From: Symbiotaphrina buchneri
Lineage: Eukaryota; Ascomycota; Symbiotaphrinales; Symbiotaphrinaceae
NCBI GenBank assembly: GCA_001599915.1
Contig: BCIG01000017.1
Span: 248,001-312,000, forward strand
DNA: 64,000 nucleotides
Direction of reading: 5' to 3'
Shown here in pieces: positions 56,181-64,000 of this stretch. The number at the start of each line of letters is the position of its first letter. Position 1 is the stretch's first letter. The notes beneath the pieces were generated by a model. The model did not search any database. It was given only the letters and a program-made list of their open reading frames with translations, and was not told the origin of the DNA. Made by a program: the position numbers and the translations under genes.

Positions 56181-57176
56181 CTATCTTTTGTAAATAGGCA
56201 AGTAATGTTCCTTTTCGCTTAAAGTCTCTCTGATACTCTTTCGCTCGCTCATCGCTTTCGACCATTGCCTCCATCGTGTCCAGACGGCCTCATCAACTCC
56301 TCCGTCGCCTTCTGGAGGTATTCCCAAGCCAGATTTGAAATCATCAAATACCCAAAGACGAACGGCCCATGGAGCGAGCACAAAGTCTACCAAAGTAGGC
56401 TCTGAGCCAAGGAAATAGGGGCCCTTTGGTGACATTTCCTTTGTGAACTCCTTTAGCTTGTCCAAGAACTCCTGCCTCACCTGGTCTTCAGCTTTGACGG
56501 ACTGTTCTGGGAATGTTGGATCGGGCTGGAATTGTAGAAACCTGTGGAAAGCGGGGATTATCCTGGACGTGACGAAATCCATCCAGATTTTCATCCGGGC
56601 TTTGGTGTACGGATCAGAAGGGACGAGCTTCGGTCCTTTGTCAGGGTAGGCGTCCTCCAGGAATTCGCAAACGACGTTGCTCTCGTACAAGGGTTTATCA
56701 TCATATTGGAGAGTGGGAACCAGACCCCTGGGGTTTAGGTCTAGAAGCGACTTGGGCTTATGGTACGGGTTTACCTGCTTTCTTAGCATGACGGCTGCCT
56801 TCAGCAATCACCGAGGTCATACTTCGATATATTGATATGGAATCTGTTTCTCTTCCAAGACCGCCCAAACTCTCTGTACTGCGGCAGAAGGGCCGTATTA
56901 GCATCCAAGCCCCAAGTTTCTTCGTCGATAGCTTCCTACCAAAACTGGAAGGGTTAGGGCTCAGCCAGAGTAATATCTGGAGAAACTTACGGGCAAAACC
57001 AGCCTGTATGGATGAGAAAGGAATCAGTGCCTCTGCCAAAACTGAGAATTGCATGGTTCTATTAGAGAAGGTCTACCAGAATATAGCTTGAGGGGGTTTT
57101 CGGCTTGATGCTTCTCCACCAGGCGTTCGGCAGCACCGGTCGCTCTGGGGAAAACGTCGGCATCCGGGTGAGCCAT
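56181..57176 (-). CDS. Omega-class glutathione S-transferase with a 5-nt microexon
   Basis: Five exons: 57176-57077, 57003-56991 (13 nt), 56944-56940 (5 nt, TTTTG), 56878-56823, 56774-56181, giving 255 aa. The two tiny exons together encode the active-site turn: the joined product reads KLYSGWFCPFVQRVWAVLEE, the omega-class CPF motif with its catalytic Cys. Introns around the microexon are 46 and 61 nt with normal GT..AG ends and CTAAC/GCTAAT branch-like sequences. Later motifs fit: NPYHKPKSLLDLNPRGLVP, the GSH-site YESNVVCEFLED, and an all-helical C-terminal domain. Role: thioltransferase/dehydroascorbate reductase or detoxification in the cytosol. Any model lacking the 5-nt exon loses the CPFV motif or the frame. 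Confidence 0.92.
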
Positions 57177-57643
57177 TCTCTTGGCTTTGATCAATTGTCG
57201 TATAACCACTCTGGTGATAATATCTAAGGTGGCAGTAATGATAATAATTATGCACGTCTCCTGTAGTCCCAGCCGCGAAGTGAATGCGGTGCAAAAGGTA
57301 GAAAGGGTAAGGTCCTTGGTACCTGATGCTTACCTCGTACCTTTAAAGAAAGGCGACTGACGCCATCCCCACAGACTGCTGACGCTAAGATAAGGGAGGA
57401 AAAGTTACCTGGCGAGTATCTACTGTACCTTATCTTGTTATCTTATCTTGTTAGAGGCCTGGCTTATTTTTTGCTCGCTTTTTCCCACAACGAATAAGGT
57501 CTTCATCCATCGATCCCATCCTTCGAGATCATATCCTCCGCTCAGTCCCCAACGTGCATTGCCGCGTATACTTCGCGGCCCCTTTTCGTCCCGCAAGTAC
57601 CTTGTGCGCAAGCACCAAGCAAGGACCTTTCCCGTACGATGGG
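57177..57643. promoter_or_regulatory. Divergent intergenic region
   Basis: About 0.47 kb shared by the GST and TAD3 genes, with GGTAAGG/TTACCTCGTACC motifs at about 57307-57342. Confidence 0.4.
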
Positions 57644-58909
57644 ATGACCGATACCGCGCCTCCAGCACAGCTGCTACCCCTGAAGACCAGGCTCGAGACG
57701 AGAGATCAGGTAGCCCTGGGTGAGTCACTTCCTAGCAGATGGCGAACTTGCTGTTAGACTGACATTGCGACGCAGTTGATGTCTATGTTGCGCAGGTCCC
57801 CGCCAAGGCCGCGAATAAGCTTCTCAAGTAAATCCTCCCCTCTCAGCCGGTCAGGGGCTGGCTCTAATTCTTTGCGCAGGATCTTCCGGGTCGCAGTACC
57901 GGATGATGTTGTCGACTTACAGCATCTCCGGCGGCTCTCGAAGCTGGACTTTCTCCCCGCCCATCTGAGGGTTCCGGTATCAGGATCCGATGACAATGAC
58001 GGTGATGGGGCCCGCTCGCTTTTCATGCTTCTTTGCTCAACCGAGAATATGTCGCTATCTCGTCTACGCTGTTTACTCTCCGAGCATGCAGACAGTCTTG
58101 GAGGTGACTTCGGTGCTTCTGTCCAGATTGTTTCGGTTCCTCGTCTGGCACCGACATCTGAAGAGCAAGCCAAACATTGGAGCAAGATGTATTGGCCTAC
58201 GGTGTACAAGCGCACGAATCCCTTTGGTGCTCACCCGTCTATAGTGGACCGTGCCCAGAAGGAGATCGAGCCGCAAGTGCCAGTGTGGATGGCATTAGCC
58301 CGAAGGGTGGCGGGTGAAGCGGCTTCATGTGGAATAGGTGAAGCTGTAGGGACTGTCATCGTGGACAAGGACGCACCCGGTGGGCCGCGCCCTGTTGTCG
58401 TTGCCGCAGATGGCCGGTGGGCGAGCTGCCGAGAACAAGCCAATCCTCTTGCTCATGCGGTGATGCGAGGGATTGGGATGGTGGCCCGACAGCGGATGGA
58501 ACTTGCATCACGGGCGGACGGCTCCGCTACTCTCGCGGCAGATGCCAACCCGAGCCTTGAATCTCGGAGTTTTCTCGACCAGCCAATGACTGCACTCGAG
58601 ACGGAGTATTACAGAGCTAGCCCCCTGACTCCAGGGGGTTATCTATGTCTATATCTAGACATGTATGTCACTCATGAACCTTGTGTTATGTGTTCCATGG
58701 CCATCCTTCACTCGAGGTTTGGAAGGGTCATCTTCGGGGAGAGAATGCCAGGTACAGGCGGTCTCACAGCTGAAGTAGAGGCCGGCGGTCTCGGTTATGG
58801 CATGTTCTGGCGGCATGAGCTCAACTGGAAGTTGTTGGCTTGGGAGTACCGGGAAGTGCGACCGGATGATAGCACTGACGCTGCTGTAACTGCGCATTTC
58901 CATGCGTGA
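57644..58909 (+). CDS. TAD3: tRNA-specific adenosine-34 deaminase subunit Tad3
   Basis: Three exons: 57644-57719, 57776-57827, 57880-58909, giving 385 aa. Seen: N-terminal domain (VDVYVAQVPAKAANKLLK, LQHLRRLSKLDFLPAHL) and C-terminal cytidine-deaminase fold with NPLAHAVMRGI and THEPCVMCSMAILHSRF. The proton-shuttle Glu of active deaminases (HAE) is Val here (HAV), which is the Tad3 hallmark: a zinc-binding but catalytically silent partner of Tad2. Role: the Tad2-Tad3 heterodimer makes inosine at the wobble position of tRNAs; essential. Ends FGYGMFWRHELNWKL-like segment and acidic tail. Confidence 0.95.
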
Positions 58910-58994
58910 CATGGAGATTTCGGCGCAGGCGCAAAGGGCTGGCGTTGGCCCGGTCAGGCGTCGCTGTATACAGTGAATATATCGTTTTACGATC

Positions 58995-59055
58995 ATCGTC
59001 AACATCTTCATCTTCATCTGCATCTTCATCTGCATCTTCATCATCATCAACGTCT
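58995..59055. repeat. CATCTT/CATCATC microsatellite
   Basis: Imperfect CTTCAT/CTGCAT hexamer run ending in CATCATCATCAA, just downstream of TAD3. Confidence 0.7.
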
Positions 59056-59091
59056 ATCGGTCGATTTACCGATTCCCATTTGCCGTTTCTA

Positions 59092-59915
59092 CGGCCTTCA
59101 AAAGTCGCACACCTGATTTGCATGAGCGCCTTCTGGTCTACCTCGGCGCTCTCCTGTTCCTGCGCTGTGATACCGTACCAGTCTAAAGTTCTGGGCGTCG
59201 AAAGGCGCTCACCAGAAATGTATGAGCGCCTTGTGGTCTACCTCGGCGCTCTCCAAAACCTCGCTGCGATAGCCGTACCAGCCTAAAGCTCTGGGCGTCA
59301 TAAGGCGCTCACCAGAAATACGTGAGCGCCTTATGACGCCCAGCCTTTTAAGATTTGGTGTCCTTCAAAAGTCGCCCACCTGATTTGTATGAGCGCCTTT
59401 TGGAGGACATCGTCGCCCATGTTATCTTGGTGGAGAGTCGAAGTCTTCCGCTAAAACCCTTGGCTTCAGAAGGCGCTCACCAGAAATAGGTGAGCGCCTT
59501 TTGGAGGACATCGTTTCTCGTATTATTTGGTGTGCAGATAATGTAGCGAGCTAAAGCTCTGGGCGTCAAAAGGCGCTCACGCTATTTCTATGAGCGCCTT
59601 ATGAAGCCAAGGGCTTTAGCTCTACCTGGCCGACGGTGCTGGATCTATGAGGGCACGGAGTATCGCGATAGCCAAGCTGGGCGTCAAAAGGCGCTCACGT
59701 ATTTCTGGTGAGCGCCTTTTGGAGGACACCGGCGCTCATATCCATCTGGTGGCCGTAGATGTATCGCGCTATAGTTCTGGGCGTCAAAAGGCGCTCACGT
59801 TATTTCTATGAGCGCCTTTTGGAGGACACCAAAGCTTAAAAGACTGGGCGTCATAAGGCGCTACGCCAAAATACGTGAGTGCCTTTTGACGCCCACAGAA
59901 GCTTAAAAGTCTAAT
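59092..59915. repeat. Modular palindromic array: seven 31-bp hairpins, mostly 100-bp period
   Basis: Seven 31-bp palindromes with 9-nt loops start at 59202, 59302, 59470, 59570, 59688, 59788 and 59855. The arms are AAGGCGCTCAC and GTGAGCGCCTT. Right-half copies lie at 59123 and 59390. Distances between successive TGAGCGCC cores are 100, 100, 67, 101, 100, 118, 100 and 67 bp. Spacers are 69 bp (three times), 87, 36 and 137 bp (the last contains a half repeat). Spacer edges are conserved (TTGGAGGACA on one side, CTCTGGGCGTCA on the other) while centres vary. Loops occur in two orientations (CAGAAAT or ATTTCT). Palindromy extends to 22 perfect base pairs at 59291-59312/59322-59343. No coding potential. 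Confidence 0.93.
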
Positions 59916-60770
59916 TGAGATATCGACAGTGGCTGACCATAAACCGCAGCTTACACGCATATCCCTCCTCCAGCAGGAGCTCGCACCTCAACGTGGTGTT
60001 GGAGTCTAGAAACCCATTGCACACTGGGCGAAGCTAAGACGAGCTCACGGTCGATACCGAATGCACCCCCTCAGCCCGGTCCCTCGCCCGAATCGAATCG
60101 AGGGGACGGTCGAATCGATACGACGATATCGACTCCAACGAATCTGATCGTAATGGCCTACGGATCGGAGTCAATTAATCGATGTCATAGAAACAGCTTT
60201 CCACCTGATAGCTCCAGCCAACCGTCAGCTAAGCAAGCGTTGTCTTCAAAACTACCGGCCGCTGATACCAGCCGGTCTCGTATTACGAGAAAATCAAAGG
60301 CGTCATATGATATCATTCTTTTGCGGATTTTCAGACAGTACATGGCCGGTGTTAGGACGTGAGCTATGGATGGCGTAAAGATATAGCTAGTAGCAGCGTA
60401 GACACAGGTAAAGCGTATGCGTCAACGATAACAACTACGAGTCGAGGTCAAGACTGATCGCTGAGCTCTCAGGGTCAGGATCAGAATATGGCTAAATAGC
60501 TAAGTAGAAGCCGTCGAGGCGCTTAGGACACAACCTATTATTGTACCAGCCTTACACCCGGGGCATATATCGAGCTACAGGCCATCCAATCTTGGCCCAA
60601 AAGTGTTAGGGGTGGAGAGATGAAGGTGGCATGGATCTATCCCTCTTTCTCCTCTTTTCGTCATGGCTTGGACTCTGTGATTGTAGGTAAATACGTCTGA
60701 CCGTAATATACTTGAATAGAGGAGTAAGAAGCGAGTGAACATTTATCGGCCGTCCTCAAGGGTGATTCCT
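59916..60770. other. Transition region without genes
   Basis: Roughly balanced composition, no supported gene. A patch rich in TCGA/CGAATC words lies at about 60085-60175. It leads from the palindromic array into A+T-rich DNA. Confidence 0.4.
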
Positions 60771-61234
60771 CTTTTTTAAAAAAATTAGTCCTTAAGAGTC
60801 GCAAGTTCGCAAGTTCGCAACTCATGACTTACGGCCTCTCAGACTTAGAGTTTCAGACTCTCAGGGGTGTTGAAATCAAAAGTTTTTAAACTGAGAAAGT
60901 TACTGAATTTTAACCTACCTGGCACCCGCTTATACAGCCCCTACCAGAATCAGTATAGGAATCAACATCTAGTCAGGAGTCTATGACTTAGGTGCGACCA
61001 GAAGATTTAATTGTCTTTCCTATGAAAGAATAACTGCAAATGACCATTATGACATCCTGGATTGTTTACAGACCTTCTACCGTTCTAAGTTCATGAAGTA
61101 TATCCCCTATATCATGTAGTTAACTGTTAAAGAATAGAAATTATAAAGATGATAATAAGTCTTTGTTTACTATGGTAGAAATCATCAAGATAGATAAAAT
61201 TATCAGGAACACCTTGTACAGACTAATACAATAA

Positions 61235-62110
61235 CAAGCTTGTTATTGGTATAGTATATACCACTGTGAAAAGGTATAATAGCGGAAGGAATACAGCTTG
61301 GAGCGGTGTAAATGTAGAAGCAGGTGTGAATGCTGATTGAATTGCTTACTTTCTACCTGGGGGTTTTACGCCTCTTTTATAGACGTGTGTAGGAGATAAT
61401 TTTTACAGCTGGAATGTTCTAGCATGTTTGGTAATCTTGTTGATTACCAATGTTTTGTAATGCTTACAAATGCTTGGTCATCTGCTGATTACAAAGCATA
61501 TTGAATGTTCTAAAAACTTCCAGGAATTTTTATAGGCTTCTAGAAACTTCTATAGGCTTCCATGGGTTTCCATGGACTTCTGGCTTTTTGCCACGTTCCA
61601 CATTCACGCCCTACCGTGGTTTCTAGAGCTTTCCAGGATAATAGCGCTTATTATCGCTTACTATTTTAACAACCACTAGTTATAAATATATCATACCAGC
61701 ACTAAATATGGTCTGGTATTAACTTTTAGTACCAGTAGTACTTAATCATGAATAATGATACCATATTCTACCAACATTAAATATAGTATGTATCAGATTA
61801 CCAGATTAAAAAGATAAAATAAGAAAAATATCCTATCAAAACTACCATTTTTAAAAAGGGTATATAACTAGTATTTAACAAGTTTTATAATTAAACAAAT
61901 TATATTTGATCCGGTTTAATATACAAGGTAATTTATATTAATATATATTAATATATTTTACTATTTATTAATGTTTATAAATATAAGGTAAGTTAGATAT
62001 AAAAAGGTAAGTTAGTTAGAATACAATTATTTCTTGTGTTTTAGTTAAACTATCATTTTATATCTTTTAACACTTTTAGTTTATTATTCTTCTATAGTTT
62101 TACCATTATA
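61235..62110. repeat. A+T-rich repeat family, copy A (split by a solo LTR)
   Basis: Begins AAGCTTGTTATTGGTATAG, is interrupted at 61265-61671 by an LTR, and resumes with the same sequence order as copies B and C (ATACCAGCACTAAATATGG, TACCATATTCTACCA, TTTATAAATATAAGGTAA). It is the most A+T-rich of the three copies. Confidence 0.8.
61265..61671. mobile_element. Solo LTR of an LTR retrotransposon
   Basis: A 407-bp element starting TGTGAAAAGG and ending ATTTTAACA (TG..CA borders), flanked by the 5-bp direct repeat ACCAC at 61260-61264 and 61672-61676. No internal region is attached. A Ty1/copia-like family is plausible but cannot be decided from an LTR. It sits inside a copy of the A+T-rich repeat, so it is younger than that repeat. 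Confidence 0.88.
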
Positions 62111-62123
62111 GAACCTAAGGTCA

Positions 62124-62715
62124 GGCTTGTCATTGGTATGGTATATACCAGGCTTGTCATTGGTATGGTATATATGACCAAATACGAATATATCTGATAA
62201 CACCAGTGTTAGATATGGTCTGGTATCAACTTTTGGTACCAGTGGTACTTATTCATGATACCATATTCTACCAGTGTTAAATGTGGTATAATACCAGATT
62301 ACCAGATTAAAAAAATAAGATAAAGAAATTTTTTCTTTTGGAAATATCATTTTTAAAGGGATATAGAACTAGAACTTGGTAAGTTCTGTGACTATATTTA
62401 TAGTAACAAGCTATACCTAATTGGGTTTGATGTATAAGGTGGTTTGTATTGGTGTGTATTAACGTGTATTAGTGTGTATTAGTATACATTAATGTGTATT
62501 AGTGTGTATTAGTGTGTATTAGTGTGTATTAGCATGTAGTATTAGCACGTATTAGTTTGTATTAGTATGTTTTACCAATTGTTAGTACTTATAAATACAA
62601 GGTAAGCTAAGTCCAAATAGATGGGTTGGTTGGAATATGATCATATTTTATATTTTCTTAAATTCTAACCAAGTTGTTCTAAGTCCTTTTTACACTTTCA
62701 ACTTGTTGTTACCCT
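62124..62715. repeat. A+T-rich repeat family, copy B
   Basis: Starts with a duplicated lead-in (GGCTTGTCATTGGTATGG at about 62125 and 62153), then follows the same order as copy C: GTGTTAGATATGGTCTGGTA, TACCAGTGGTACTT, a GTGTATTAGT tandem run (about 62446-62540) and TACAAGGTAAGCTA. About 0.6 kb. Confidence 0.85.
62446..62570. repeat. GTGTATTAGT tandem repeat
   Basis: About ten imperfect 10-bp units (GTGTATTAGT and variants) inside copy B; fewer units occur at the same place in copy C (about 63585-63640) and degenerate TTAATATATA units in copy A. Confidence 0.85.
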
Positions 62716-63288
62716 GTAGTTCATAGTTACTGTAAAATCTAAAAGCTAGAAAATGATAATATCTTAACTATTCCTAATTGGATTTTGAAATTTTAAAAAG
62801 GGTATTATTCAACAATAAATTTGTTATATAACAGTATTTTTATTATTTTAAAAGGTTGATTATGTATAGAGATAAAATCAAGTTTTGCTTAAAGTTACTT
62901 ACTAAATGCTTAATCAACTATATAAGTAATACATAATGAATACTTGGTGGTAGTATTTATATTCATAACTAATGGTATCTGGTAGTAGGGGTTTGAACTA
63001 CCATATATAGTCAAGTTTCTTGACAGGTAAGCTTAAAATGTTGAAATACCATACCATACTATAACAACAACAAGCCTGAATACTGGTATAGTATATTTAT
63101 AACTAATGGTATATACTATACTAACAACAAGCCTAAACCTGTTTATTGAGCTTTAACTGTATAATCCTTTCAAAAACAGTAATTTCAAACAGAAAAACTT
63201 ATAACATTATTTGGTTATTAGTAAAACAAAACCAAATTAAAACCCAGTGATTTTTAATTAAAAACTGAAAAACCAAACTACCTTATAA

Positions 63289-63771
63289 ATCAAGCTTGTT
63301 GTTGGTATGGTATATACCACTAAATACAAATATACCACACCAGTGTTAGATATGGTCTAGTATCAACTTTTGGTACCAGTGGTACTTAGTTATGATACCA
63401 TATTCTACCGGCGTTAAATGTGGTATAATACTAGATTACCAGATCAAAAAGATAAGATAAGAAATTTTTTTCTTTTGGAAATGCTATTTTTGGAAGGGGT
63501 ATAGAACTAGAGCTTGGTAAGTTCTGTTAACATATTTGTCAGCATATACTATACCTAATTGGGTTTAGTTTACAAGGTGGCTTGCATTAGTGTACACTAG
63601 TGTATATTAGTGTATATTAGTTTACATTAGTGTGTTTTATTATTTGTTAGTGTTTATAAATACAAGGTAAGCTAGGTTCAAATAGGAAGGTTGGTTGGAA
63701 TATGATCATATTTCATATTTTCTTTGAATTCTAACTGAGCTGTTGTTCTAAGTTCTTTTTGCACTTCTAAC
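63289..63771. repeat. A+T-rich repeat family, copy C
   Basis: Starts AAGCTTGTTGTTGGTATGG and runs through the same landmarks as copy B, ending at an LTR insertion at 63772. Copies B and C are clearly closer to each other than to copy A. Confidence 0.85.
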
Positions 63772-64000
63772 TGTGAAAAGGTATAATAGCACAAGGAATA
63801 CAGCTTGGAGCGGTGTGAATATAGAAGCAGGTGTGAATGCTGATTGAATTGCTTACTATCTACCTGGGGGTTTTACGTCTCTTTTATAGATGTGAATAAG
63901 AGATAATTTTTACAACTGGAATGTTCTAGCATGCTTGGTAATCTTGTTGATTACCAATGCTTTGTAATGCTTACAAATGCTTGGTCATCTGCTGATTACA
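63772..64000. mobile_element. Second LTR copy, cut by the window end
   Basis: The first 229 bp of the same LTR family, same orientation as the solo LTR, starting TGTGAAAAGG directly after CTTCTAAC. The right end lies outside the window, so it may be a solo LTR or the start of a full element. Confidence 0.85.

Larger units (their letters stand above)
60771..64000. other. A+T-rich, gene-free repeat region
   Basis: About 3.2 kb of strongly A+T-rich DNA with no open frame of useful length, filled by diverged repeat copies and LTR remnants. Such isochores in ascomycetes are usually repeat-induced-point-mutated heterochromatin; whether it is subtelomeric, centromeric or an internal island cannot be told from this window. 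Confidence 0.75.

Noticed and set aside
59092-59915. A true CRISPR array, suggested by 31-bp repeats with mostly 69-bp spacers
   Set aside because: The surrounding DNA is fungal nuclear sequence, there are no cas genes, repeat units invert, and spacers share conserved edges, which CRISPR spacers do not.
61265-64000. The two same-orientation LTRs as the ends of one 2.7-kb retrotransposon
   Set aside because: The first LTR has its own target duplication with the host repeat continuing on both sides, and the DNA between the LTRs is repeat copies without coding capacity.

Overview
This is 64 kb of nuclear DNA from a filamentous ascomycete (Pezizomycotina). Genes are intron-dense, introns are 46-105 nt with GT..AG ends and CTRAC-like branch sites, and the gene set is typical: Pmt2-type mannosyltransferase, Pns1-like transporter, Chs3p-family membrane protein, Pho80-type cyclin, GltA glutamate synthase, and Su(z)12-like VEFS-box protein. 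I cannot fix the class; Eurotiomycetes or a near relative is a guess. Gene models were built by hand from splice sites and reading-frame continuity, and most keep phase across every junction.

Layout, left to right: VEFS-box/PHD chromatin protein (-, 137-2595); F-box/LRR gene with an in-frame TAG (+, 4133-6298); WW-domain Q/G/P-rich protein (+, 7325-8813); EMC7 (-, 9074-9986); CTL/Pns1 transporter (-, 10291-12769); Rab4/Ypt4-like GTPase (+, 13918-14766); Pmt2-class mannosyltransferase (-, 15078-17583); MFS sugar transporter (-, 18520-20424); small unknown ORF (+, 20991-21215); Chs3p-family seven-TM protein (+, 22924-24196); TFIIH p44/Ssl1 (+, 24867-26468); H2A.Z chaperone Chz1 (+, 27329-27816); SNARE Bet1 (+, 28401-29142); Apc15/Mnd2 (-, 29417-30323); glutamate synthase GLT1 with a 654-residue intein (-, 30943-39532). 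A gene-poor 4.6 kb stretch follows and carries a mosaic mitochondrial insertion (about 40320-40706). Then come a Pho80-type cyclin (-, 44159-45457), Gid5/Vid28-like ARM protein (+, 46337-49631), fructosamine/ketosamine 3-kinase (+, 50202-51348), 6-phosphofructo-2-kinase/fructose-2,6-bisphosphatase (+, 53224-55633), omega-class GST with a 5-nt microexon (-, 56181-57176), and tRNA deaminase subunit Tad3 (+, 57644-58909).

Beyond 59 kb the character changes. At about 59092-59915 there is a striking array of seven 31-bp hairpin repeats separated mostly by 69-bp spacers. From about 60.8 kb to the end the DNA is A+T-rich and gene-free. It holds three diverged copies of a roughly 0.5-0.6 kb repeat, a solo LTR with a 5-bp target duplication, and a second LTR copy cut by the window edge.

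Functionally the genes are a housekeeping mixture (secretory pathway: EMC7, Pmt2, Bet1, Rab4; transcription/chromatin: p44, Chz1, VEFS; carbon and nitrogen metabolism: PFK2, Gid5, GLT1, sugar transporter) with no biosynthetic cluster. A loose theme is glucose/nitrogen control: Gid5 belongs to the ligase that removes gluconeogenic enzymes, PFK2/FBPase2 sets fructose-2,6-bisphosphate, and the Pho80-type cyclin signals nutrient status. Nothing in the sequence shows that they are co-regulated.
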